This document shows positions 54,716-64,000 of a DNA stretch of 64,000 nucleotides, piece by piece. Under the pieces are notes generated by a model. It was not told where the DNA came from. It saw only the letters and a program-made list of their open reading frames with translations, and searched no databases. The stretch is from Nemertoderma westbladi (lineage: Eukaryota; Xenacoelomorpha; Nemertodermatida; Nemertodermatidae), in assembly GCA_032718475.1 (NCBI GenBank), contig JAUCBJ010006990.1:1-64000 (forward strand), written 5' to 3'. The position numbers and the translations under genes are program-made. Position 1 is the stretch's first letter. Each line of letters begins with the position of its first letter.

Positions 54716-55015
54716 TATCCAATATCCCAAATATTATGACCCATCATCCCATCCCAGACATCCTTAGCCGGCCTGCCTTATCCACCCAACCCAATCCATC
54801 CAGGGTACTAACATTACTCATCCAATACATTCCTTCCTGGCCCTCAGTATACAGCCTACTGCCCTCACCCAATAGCAGTAGGGAATAATTGACTAGTCTC
54901 CTTCAAGACTCCATCCAGGTAGCAATTATTAGTCAGTCAATCATAATGAGTAATCATATTTTACATGTTTTGAACGTAAAACTCTGCACAAGAAAGTCAA
55001 ACTGTGCGTAGGTTT

Positions 55016-55058
55016 GTAATTAGGGGTCAACCCCATAGTGACCCCACACCGGGTTATA
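55016..55058 (+). repeat. 43-bp direct repeat left of an RTE-like copy
   Basis: GTAATTAGGGGTCAA...CCGGGTTATA; 40 of 43 bases agree with 57347-57389. Contains the inverted pair GGGGTCA/TGACCCC. Confidence 0.7.
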
Positions 55059-57300
55059 GGCGACCTGGAAAGCTATGTACTCATAGTGGACCCAGTGGTC
55101 ACAAGTCCAAGATAGACCATATCCTGTTTCGTAGGAAATACAGGAGCTCTATACAAGACTGTAATGCATTTACACTTCGACCCTTCTCCAGTGATCACCG
55201 CCTTATTGTGGCCAAGGTAAGACTTAGTCTGTGTGCTAGCAGAACAACGAAATTTTCCCTCTGAGGCGGCAGATCACTGTGAGGGCTGTACTGCCTTCAC
55301 AGAAGCAGTTAAGTTAGCAGCTGCAGAAACAGTTCCTGTATACCCTCGAAACAGGAAAAGGGCCCCCTGGACTGACAACAAAATTCAGAAGTGCCGAAAT
55401 GACCTCTATAAGGCGCAGAAAGAGTCCCGACTCAAACAGACTACAGCGGCCAAGAATGCAGTTAAAGCATCTAGGTCCCTGAACAGGCAGTACTCTGTTA
55501 ATCTACAGGAGCTAATAAACCAACAGGTTGATGCCATCAATGATGCTGACGACAGCAGGCAATCATCCCAGGCATGGAAATCGATCAACTTTCTTGCTGG
55601 TCGGAAAATCCAACCAACCACCAAGGTTAAGGCTGAATCACCAGCCGATCGCCTCAATGGTTGGAAGGCCCACTTTGAAAAGCTCCTCAATAATGACAGG
55701 GTATTGCCTGATAACTTTATAGAAGTAAAAGTGTCTGAGTCTGTACTCCCAGATATTCCCATTGGCGATATCTCCTTTGCAGAAGTGTAGGCTGCTGCAA
55801 AGAGCATTAAGACCAATCGTGCCAGTGGAGTAGATGGTGTTCCCCCTGAGGTCTTTAAAATACCTGAGTGTTTAAAGCTCATCTATCCCATCATAGTAGA
55901 CATGTACCGAACAACAAGAGTCCCACAAGAAATGAATACAAATAAGTTGGTGCCAGTTCCCAAGAAGGGCAACCTAACACTCTATGGTTCTTTTCGGGGA
56001 ATCTCATTGATCTCGATTGCTGCAAAGCTATACAATAGAATTATATTAAATCGCATCAGGGATCCCATTGAGAGACTGCTCCGTGGAAATCAGAATGGGT
56101 TCCGTAAAGGTCGTGGGACCATGGAGCCCATTTTGGTACTTAGAAGGATAATTGAAGAGTTGTCAAAAAAGAAAGACACGCATCTGGCTGTTATCTTCGT
56201 TGACTTCTTCAAGGCCTTTGATTCACTCTCTCGCTCACGTATGTTCAGCATACTTTCATTATATGGGATTCCTGATGAAATTATTGCAGCAATCAGATCA
56301 GTATATGATAGTTCGACAACATTTGTGTCTACTGTTGACGGTGACACAGAACCATTTGAAGTGTTATGGGGCGTCCTCCAGGGAGACACACTTGCACCAT
56401 TCTTGTTCATAATTGTGGTTGACTGTGTTCTACGAATGTCCTTAGATCATTATAATGATGATGGGGTGATGATAACTCCACCTACTGGCTCCAGAAGTCG
56501 AGGAAATCCTGCCAAGTACCTAACTGATCTAGAATTTGCTGATGACTTAGGAGTGCTCTCAGAATCACTAGAGGGAGCCCAACAGCTCAGTAGAACATGC
56601 TGCTTCTAGTGTTGGTCTTTTTATTAACTCCAGAAAGACCAAAATTTTGACAGTTAACTTTGAAAGTCCTCAGCAAGTCTCTGATCGGATCAGCATAAAC
56701 TCAAAGGATGGTATGCTTGAGCATGTGGACGACTTCTGTTACCTGGGATCATGGATCCGGAAGTCAGGTGAGGACCTTCGAATACGTAAGGGAAAGGTTT
56801 GGGCAGCCTTGAATAGGCTTTCCAGGATTTGGAAGTCACCGAGAATTAATCGGAAACTTGAGGTCCGATTATTTAGAGCAGCAGTAGTTCCAGTACTCCT
56901 CTATGGGAGTCCATTCTGGGCTCTAACTGCTGAGGACACCAAATCTCTGGATGGCACATTCACAAGAATGCTACGCCGGGTTCATTGTGTCAAGTGCAAT
57001 GCACACATCTCCAACCAGACACTATATAACATTGAAGGTGTCTCATTGGTTCCCCCAAGCTTGACACTAGAACAAAATCGCCTCCGCTTTGCAGGACATT
57101 GCTTTCGCCGTGAGGACCAGCCAGTGCATAATCTTGTACTTTGGCAGCCTCATGGAGTGGTGGACAGCCCATGACTTTCTTGAGACGCATCTTAAAGGAC
57201 ACAGGCCTTGAAGATGCGGATGATCTAACAAATGTCATGGGTGATAGGGAGTTGTGGAGTTGTTGCTACGCAATTTTGTCGACAAGCCGGCACAGCATTC
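55059..57300 (+). pseudogene. RTE-like ORF2, broken
   Basis: Endonuclease tail to about 55262; frame change; linker 55233-55790 (AVKASRSLNRQYSVNLQELI); in-phase TAG at 55788-55790; then NRASGVDGVPPEVFK and RT 55902-56609 with VIFVDFFKAFDS, GVLQGDT, EFADDLGVLSE (the usual Asp before FADD is Glu here). An 8-bp deletion near 56590 shifts to 56647-57174 (LLYGSPFWALTAED), and a further shift near 57160 leads to the last segment 57141-57290. Confidence 0.85.
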
Positions 57301-57346
57301 TTAAAAATGCAGCTGCAATGCAGCATGCCGATTCTAGATCTAGATT
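55059..57346 (+). mobile_element. RTE-like retrotransposon copy, longest in the window
   Basis: Starts within the endonuclease C-terminus (SKIDHILFRRKYRSS, SSDHRLIVAKV) and runs through linker, RT and C-terminal domain to GATTCTAGATCTAGA. Bracketed by the 43-bp imperfect direct repeats. Confidence 0.85.
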
Positions 57347-57389
57347 GTAATTAGGGGTCAACTCCATGTTGACCCCACACCGGGTTATA
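57347..57389 (+). repeat. 43-bp direct repeat right of an RTE-like copy
   Basis: Partner of 55016-55058; three mismatches. Confidence 0.7.
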
Positions 57390-58431
57390 AAAAGGGTCAC
57401 ATCGGGAAAGAAAATTAGAGTCTTCAACCCCAGCTACCTGTAGTGAGCTCTGCTCCTAAAGTCAGCAAAAGTTTAGCCTAGAAGTCAGCTCTGCTCCAAA
57501 GTTGGGCATCTTTGTTGCTGGGTCGGGCCTGAGAAAGGCTTCGCGCTCGCCAGGAAGGTAAGACGATTCCGCCTTGCTTTGAGTTCACTGGCTAAATTAG
57601 CCCGGAGCGCTTGTGAACTTACTTTTGCCCGCTGGCTACTTACGTCGGTAGGGACCGACTATTTAGTTCTGAAGACAAATTGGCAGCGTCTCCATCGGCT
57701 CGGCTCTGTCAATCACGGTAGTGCTGGTGCACTGTCCGCAGGCTATATGTTTATCCCAGGCTCGCCAGGATAAACTGTATGGTCGGAGAGCAAATTGCAG
57801 CTAACCATTTGCGTCCAATCGGTCACACCCCTGTCTGGACGGTAACCTGGTGTTCTGCACTATCGCCAAGTTCCAATAGCGTGAAGCTGCACCAAGTTTA
57901 TTAGGACTTTTATTTACAATCTAAGATTTTCTACAATCTCTAGACGTTCTACAGTTTTTATAGACTTTTTACGAATTTATTTGATTTTATTTGCCCTTTA
58001 TTTGTATATTTTTTCCGGTGTATTTTTAGCATAACAAAACGGCTAAAATACGGTATTTTTCTCTGCTTTTTGGATTATTTTTGAGGCTATACTTTGGATC
58101 CTAACGGACCCTAAGCACCCCTCACCCGGTTTCTACTTTTTCCTCATCCCAGAGGTTTTTCTTCAGTGTTACAGTACGTTATTTTTATATGTCAGAAGGA
58201 AGCAATATACAGTACTATTTGGGAAGAACAGAAAATCACTGTGTTTTTATACTATGTTAAAAGGTTGTGGATGTCCGTAAATAACAAATCATTGAAGGAC
58301 CGTGTTCTAGTGGAAATATTTTATGTTAGCCGGAAAACCAAAACACTAAGGGAAGTGAAGCGCTCTCTGGAACCTTTTTGAGATTCAAGGCCGTTTTAGG
58401 AGCTTATCGTGCCAAAGAGCACGAGAAATCC
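57390..58431. other. Non-coding sequence
   Basis: Moderate GC to about 57870, then AT-rich. Short ORFs do not resemble known proteins. Confidence 0.45.
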
Positions 58432-58674
58432 ATTACACACAAGTTCCCATGTTTGGCAATACCTGTCACACAAGGTCCCATGTTCGGCAATACCTGTCAC
58501 ACAAGGTCCCATGTTCGGCAATACCTGTCACACAAGGTCCCATGTTCGGCAATACCTGTCACACAAGGTCCCATGTTCGGCAATACCTGTCACACAAGGT
58601 GCCATGTTCGGCAATACCTGTCACACAAGTTCCCATGTTCGGCAATACCTGTCACACAACGTCCCATGTTACGG
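58432..58674 (+). repeat. 31-bp minisatellite, right array
   Basis: Nearly eight units of the same 31-bp sequence as 54331-54470 (CAATACCTGTCACACAAGGT). All three plus-strand frames are open across it because 31 is not a multiple of 3 and the unit has no stop in any frame. Confidence 0.9.
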
Positions 58675-58864
58675 GATTAAAGTCGCACTTCCGCATCCCA
58701 GAAACCAATATTGGACGTATCCAAAAACTTGATGTTGGACGGACCCAAAAATTAGATGCCCGTAATTCTCACACGTGTTTGTTTGTGTGTTTGTTTGTAC
58801 ACACAACATCTTGCACTTAATGGTGTTTGAATTGGATGAAAGCTTCATGATAGGTTCATTAAAG

Positions 58865-61800
58865 CTACGAACCTCCCAGGCTAGTGTGACTAATTCCTAA
58901 CCCAACTGCTACGCACCTCCCAGGCTAGTGTGACTAATTCCTAACCCAACTGCTACGCACCTCACAGGCTAGAGTGACTAATTCCTAACCCTACTGCTAC
59001 GCACCTCCCAAGCTAGTGTGACTAATTCCTAACCATACTGATATGCACCTCACAGGCTATTGTGACTAATTCCTAGCCCTAGGCCTACTGCTACGCACCT
59101 CCCAGGCTAGTGTGACTAATTAATAACCCTACTGCTACCCACCTCACAAGCTAGTGTGACTAATTCCAAACCCTACTGCTACGCACCTCCCAGGCTAGTG
59201 TGACTAATTAATAACCCTACTGCTACCCACCTCACAAGCTAGTGTGACTAATTCCAAACCCTACTGCTACGCACCTCCCAGGCTAGTGTGACTAATTAAT
59301 AACCCTACTGCTACCCACCTCACAAGCTAGTGTGACTAATTCCTAACCCTACTGCTACGCACCTCACAGGCTAGTGTGACTAATTCCTGACCCTACTGCT
59401 ACGCACCTCCCAGGCTAGTGTGACTAATTCCGAACCCTACTGCTACCCACCTCCCAGGCTAGTGTGACTAATTCCTAACCCTACTGCTACGCACCTCACA
59501 GGCTAATGTCACTAATTCCTAACCATACTGATATGCACCTCACAGGCTATTGTGACTAATTCCTAGCCCTAGGCCTACTGCTACGCACCTCCCAGGCTAG
59601 TGTGACTAATTAATAACCCTACTGCTACCCACCTCACAAGCTAGTGAGACTAATTCCTAACCATACTGATATGCACCTCACAGGCTATTGTGACTAATTC
59701 CTAACCCTACTGCTACACACCTCCCAGGCTAGTGTGACTAATTAATAACCCTACTGCTACGCACCTAGCAGGCTAGTGTGACTAATTCCTAACCCTAATG
59801 CTACGTACCTCCCAGGCTAGTGTGACTAATTCCTAACCCAACTGCTACGCACCTCACAGGCTAGAGTGACTAATTCCTAACCCTACTGCTACGCACCTCA
59901 CAGGCTAATGTCACTAATTCCTAACCATACTGATATGCACCTCACAGGCTATTGTGACTAATTCCTAGCCCTAGGCCTACTGCTACGCACCTCCCAGGCT
60001 AGTGTGACTAATTAATAACCCTACTGCTACGCACCTCACAAGCTAGTGAGACTCATTCCTAACCCTACTGCTACGCATCTCCCTGGCTAGTATGACTAAT
60101 TCCTAACCCTAGGCCTACTACTACGCACCTCCCAGGCTAGTGTGACTAATTAATAACCCTACTGCTACCCACCTCACAGGCTAGTGTGACTAATTAATAA
60201 CCCTAACCCTACTCCCACACACCTCCCAGGCCAGTGTGACTAATTCCTAACCCTACTGCTACGCACCTCCCAGGCTAGTGTGACTAATTAATAACCCTAA
60301 CCCTACTGCTACGCACCTCCCAGGCTAGTGAGACTAATTCCTAACCCTACTGCTACGCACCTCCCAGGCTAATGTGACAAATTCCTAACCCAACTGCTAC
60401 GCACCTCCCAGGCTAGTGTGACTAATTCCTAACCCTACTGCTACGTACCTCCCAGGCTTGTGTGACTAATTCCTAACCCTACTGCTACGCACCTCACAGG
60501 CTAGTATGACTAATTCCTAACCCTACTGCTACGCACCTCACAGGCTAGTGTGACAAATTCCTAACCCAACTGCTACGCACCTCCCATGCTGGTGAGACTA
60601 ATTCCTAACTCTACTGCTACGCACCTCACAGGCTAGTGTGACTAATTCCTAACCCTACTGCTACGCACCTCACAGGCTAGTGTGACAAATTTCTAACCCA
60701 ACTGCTACGCACCTCCCATGCTAGTGTGACTAATTCCTAACCCTACTGCTACGCACCTCACAGGCTAGTGTGACTAATTCCTGACCCTACTGCTACGCAC
60801 CTCCCAGGCTAGTGTGACTAATTCCTAACCCAACTGCTACGCACCTCCCATGCTAGTGTGACTAATTCCTGACCCTACTGCTACGCACCTCCCATGCTAG
60901 TGTGACTAATTCCTGACCCTACTGCTACGCACCTCCCAGGCTAGTGTGACTAATTCCTAACCCTACTGCTACGCACCTCCCAGGCTGGTGTGACTAATTC
61001 CTAACCCTACTGCTACGCACCTCACAGGCTAATGTCACTAATTCCTAACCATACTGATATGCACCTCACAGGCTATTGTGACTAATTCCTAGCCCTAGGC
61101 CTACTGCTACGCACCTCCCAGGCTAGTGTGACTAATTAATAACCCTACTGCTACCCACCTCACAAGCTAGTGAGACTAATTCCTAACCATACTGATATGC
61201 ACCTCACAGGCTATTGTGACTAATTCCTAGCCCTAACCCTACTGCTACACACCTCCCAGGCTAGTGTGACTAATTAATAACCCTACTGCTACGCACCTAG
61301 CAGGCTAGTGTGACTAATTCCTAACCCTAATGCTACGTACCTCCCAGGCTAGTGTGACTAATTCCTAACCCAACTGCTACGCACCTCACAGGCTAGAGTG
61401 ACTAATTCCTAACCCTACTGCTACGCACCTCACAGGCTAATGTCACTAATTCCTAACCATACTGATATGCACCTCACAGGCTATTGTGACTAATTCCTAG
61501 CCCTAGGCCTACTGCTACGCACCTCCCAGGCTAGTGTGACTAATTAATAACCCTACTGCTACGCACCTCACAAGCTAGTGAGACTCATTCCTAACCCTAC
61601 TGCTACGCATCTCCCTGGCTAGTATGACTAATTCCTAACCCTAGGCCTACTGCTACGCACCTCCCAGGCTAGTGTGACTAATTAATAACCCTACTGCTAC
61701 CCACCTCACAGGCTAGTGTGACTAATTAATAACCCTAACCCTACTCCCACACACCTCCCAGGCCAGTGTGACTAATTCCTAACCCTACTGCTACGCACCT

Positions 61801-62856
61801 CCCAGGCTAGTGTGACTAATTAATAACCGTACTGCTACCCACCTCACAAGCTAGTGAGACTCATTCCTAACCCTACTGCTATGCATCTCCCAGGCTAGTG
61901 TGACTAATTAATAACCCTAACCCTACTGCTACGCACCTCCCAGGCTAGTGAGACTAATTCCTAACCCTACTGCTACGAACCTCCCAGGCTAATGTGACAA
62001 ATTCCTAACCCTACTGCTACGCACCTCCCAGGCTGGTGTGACTAATTCCTAACCCTACTGCTACGTACCTCCCAGGCTTGTGTGACTAATTCCTAACCCT
62101 ACTGCTACGCACCTCACAGGCTAGTATGACTAATTCCTAACCCTACTGCTACGCACCTCACAGGCTAGTGTGACAAATTCCTAACCCAACTGCTACGCAC
62201 CTCCCATGCTAGTGAGACTAATTCCTAACTCTACTGCTACGCACCTCACAGGCTAGTGTGACTAATTCCTAACCCTACTGCTACGCACCTCACAGGCTAG
62301 TGTGACAAATTCCTAACCCAACTGCTACGCACCTCCCATGCTAGTGTGACTAATTCCTAACCCTACTGCTACGCACCTCACAGGCTAGTGTGACTAATTC
62401 CTGACCCTACTGCTACGCACCTCCCAGGCTAGTGTGACTAATTCCTAACCCAACTGCTACGCACCTCCCATGCTAGTGTGACTAATTCCTGACCCTACTG
62501 CTACGCACCTCCCATGCTAGTGTGACTAATTCCTGACCCTACTGCTACGCACCTCCCAGGCTAGTGTGACTAATTCCTAACCCTACTGCTACGCACCTCA
62601 CAGGCTAGTGTGACTAATTCCTAACCCTACTGCTACGCACCTCACAGGCTAGTGTGACAAATTCCTAACCCAACTACTACGCACCTCCCATGCTAGTGTG
62701 ACTAATTCCTGACCCTACTGCTACGCACCTCCCAGGCTAGTGTGACTAATTCCTAACCCTACTGCTTCGCACCTCACAGGCTAGTGTGACAAATTCCTAA
62801 CCCAACTGCTACGCACCTCCCATGCTAGTGTGACTAATTCCTGACCCTACTGCTAC
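58865..62856 (+). repeat. 44-bp satellite array, about 90 units
   Basis: Consensus words CTACTGCTACGCACCTCCCA and GGCTAGTGTGACTAATTCCT. Variant units (GATATGCACCTCACAGGCTA, TAATTAATAACCC, CTAGGCCTA insertions) recur in the same order at about 59502/61028 and 59904/61436, giving a higher-order duplication of about 1.53 kb. Most units contain CCTAACCCTA. Confidence 0.95.
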
Positions 62857-63998
62857 GGGTACTACTATGTTATGGGTACCCACTTTTTGACCATTTATTT
62901 GACAATGTTAATGGCTATTATCTTGAGGTTTTTTGTTTTATAACATTAATGTCATCTTCTGTTAGACGTTAGCTATTGTTTTTTTTATGGTCGCTAGTGA
63001 TTTCTTTTAGGTAGCTACTGTTTTTAAAATTACAAAACCAAATTTTTGGCCCCAAATTTTTGAGCAATTTTTTTTACCATATTATTGGATATTATCATGT
63101 TGTTTTTCGTTCTAGAACATAAATTTCACCTTCTGAGAGAGGTTACCTATTATTTTTTATTAAAGTAGCTAGTGTTTTTAAAAGTAGCTAGAGATCTTAA
63201 AATTACAAAATAATATTTTGGACCATGTTAATGGATATTATCAAGATGGTTTTTTGTTCTAGAACATAAATTATTTCACCTTCTGAGAGAGGTTAGCTAT
63301 TATTTTTTATTATGGTAGCTAGTGTTTTTAAAGGTAGATAGATAGTGATCTTAAAATTAGAAAAGAAATTTTGTAGTGCCCCTTTTATTTAGACAATTTC
63401 CATATCATCAATATATTCTACTGTAGAAATGACTAATAAAAAGATAAATAAATCTAGTAATAAGTAAAATAGGCCTAAATAAGTAAAATATGTAAAAACT
63501 CTATTTTTACATCTGTATCTCATATTTTGTATAAAAAACTAGCTAGTGAATAATTACTAGCTACGTTGACTATCAAATAAAAATTACTAGCTGCCATGAC
63601 TCATAAATTATTCCATGCAAATATATAATTGAGAATTAAATTACCAGTATATCTTACATTTACTAGCTAATAAATAGTACTAGCTAACACAAAATTAATA
63701 GTACTAGCTACCATCTTACTGTCAGAAGGTCAAATATTTGTTCTAGATAAAAAACTTCAAAATAAAATATATTTTTACAAGAAAATAGTTGGTCAAATTT
63801 TTTTTCAATTTTTCCATTATAATTTTTTTCACTAGCTAATAGAAAGTACTAGCTATAACACAAAATCAAAATTACTAGCTACCATCGTACTGGCAGAAGG
63901 TTAAATACTTGTTCTAGAACAAAAAAACTCATGATAAAAGCAATTTTCATATGAATAAATTTGTTTAAAAAGTGGGTACCCATAACATAGTAGTACCC
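62857..63998. mobile_element. 1.14-kb foldback DNA element inserted in the satellite
   Basis: 32-bp terminal inverted repeats (62857-62888 and 63967-63998), perfect by eye, starting GGGTACTACTATGTTATGGG. Inner sequence is also roughly inverted: CCTTCTG...TAGCTA...TAGCTAGTG motifs on the left appear as CACTAGCTA...TAGCTACC...CAGAAGG on the right. The left arm has about three tandem units of roughly 110-130 bp, each with GTTCTAGAACATAAA-like sequence. No transposase ORF, so non-autonomous; superfamily unknown. Confidence 0.8.
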
Positions 63999-64000
63999 TG

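Noticed and set aside
58378-58820. Long repetitive ORFs in three frames
   Set aside because: They follow from a stop-free 31-bp unit. No start context, splice sites or conservation.
58432-62856. Regular repeats resembling a CRISPR array
   Set aside because: Units are contiguous without unique spacers, and the sequence is clearly eukaryotic. These are mini- and satellite arrays.
58865-62856. A true telomere
   Set aside because: CCCTAA appears only once or twice per 44-bp unit, and non-satellite DNA follows on the right.

Overview
The window looks like genomic DNA from an AT-rich, transposon-dense metazoan, probably a marine invertebrate and possibly a deuterostome. The reasons are split exons encoding PAN/apple, thrombospondin-type-1-like and calcium-binding EGF modules with class 1-1 intron phases; a fibrinogen-related type II membrane protein; and BEL/Pao, RTE-like, CR1/L2-like, Penelope-like and RLE-type retroelements next to minisatellites and foldback elements. 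There are no operons or bacterial signals. The species cannot be fixed from the sequence alone.

Region by region. 1-3620 is the 3' part of a degraded copy of a large LTR element: a decayed third ORF, a purine tract and a 3' LTR. 3621-11721 is mostly AT-rich DNA with a G-rich hairpin array, a near-perfect 87-nt palindrome, a tRNA-like sequence and two face-to-face fragments of RLE-type retrotransposon C-termini. 11722-28320 holds two 123-nt EGF exons of a minus-strand host gene. The intron between them is almost wholly filled by a plus-strand BEL/Pao element of at least 16 kb: 5' LTR 11976-13135, a 2.2-kb leader, gag-like ORFs, pol 18463-23406, and a further ORF3 region 25017-28152 of unknown family. 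Its 3' LTR is missing here, but the copy at 1-3620 shows what should follow ORF3. 28737-32629 is a minus-strand non-LTR retrotransposon with 16-bp target-site duplications. 33.4-34.3 kb holds a SINE and an RTE-like fragment, 36.6-38.2 kb a Penelope-like element with inverted 84-bp ends, and 39.0-45.5 kb further exons of the host gene (signal peptide + PAN, TSP1-like) separated by retrotransposon remnants, one of which has a 36-bp minisatellite grown inside its reading frame. 46.7-51.7 kb carries RTE-like and CR1/L2-like copies and a foldback MITE with G-run ends. 51.9-53.4 kb is a single-exon minus-strand gene (RS-like 15-residue repeats, transmembrane helix, coiled coil, truncated fibrinogen domain) with four near-identical 132-bp repeats just upstream. 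54.3-58.7 kb has 31-bp and 26/27-bp minisatellites around another RTE-like copy. 58.9-62.9 kb is a 44-bp satellite with higher-order duplication, and 62.86-64.0 kb is a 1.14-kb foldback transposon.

Host content is therefore small: one multi-module secreted or surface-protein gene covering at least 11.7-45.5 kb on the minus strand, and one fibrinogen-type membrane protein gene. Everything else recognisable is mobile or tandem-repeat DNA. The strongest candidate for something undescribed is the oversized BEL/Pao element with a long ORF3 in the position where some BEL elements carry env; I see no signal peptide or membrane anchor in it and do not recognise its family.
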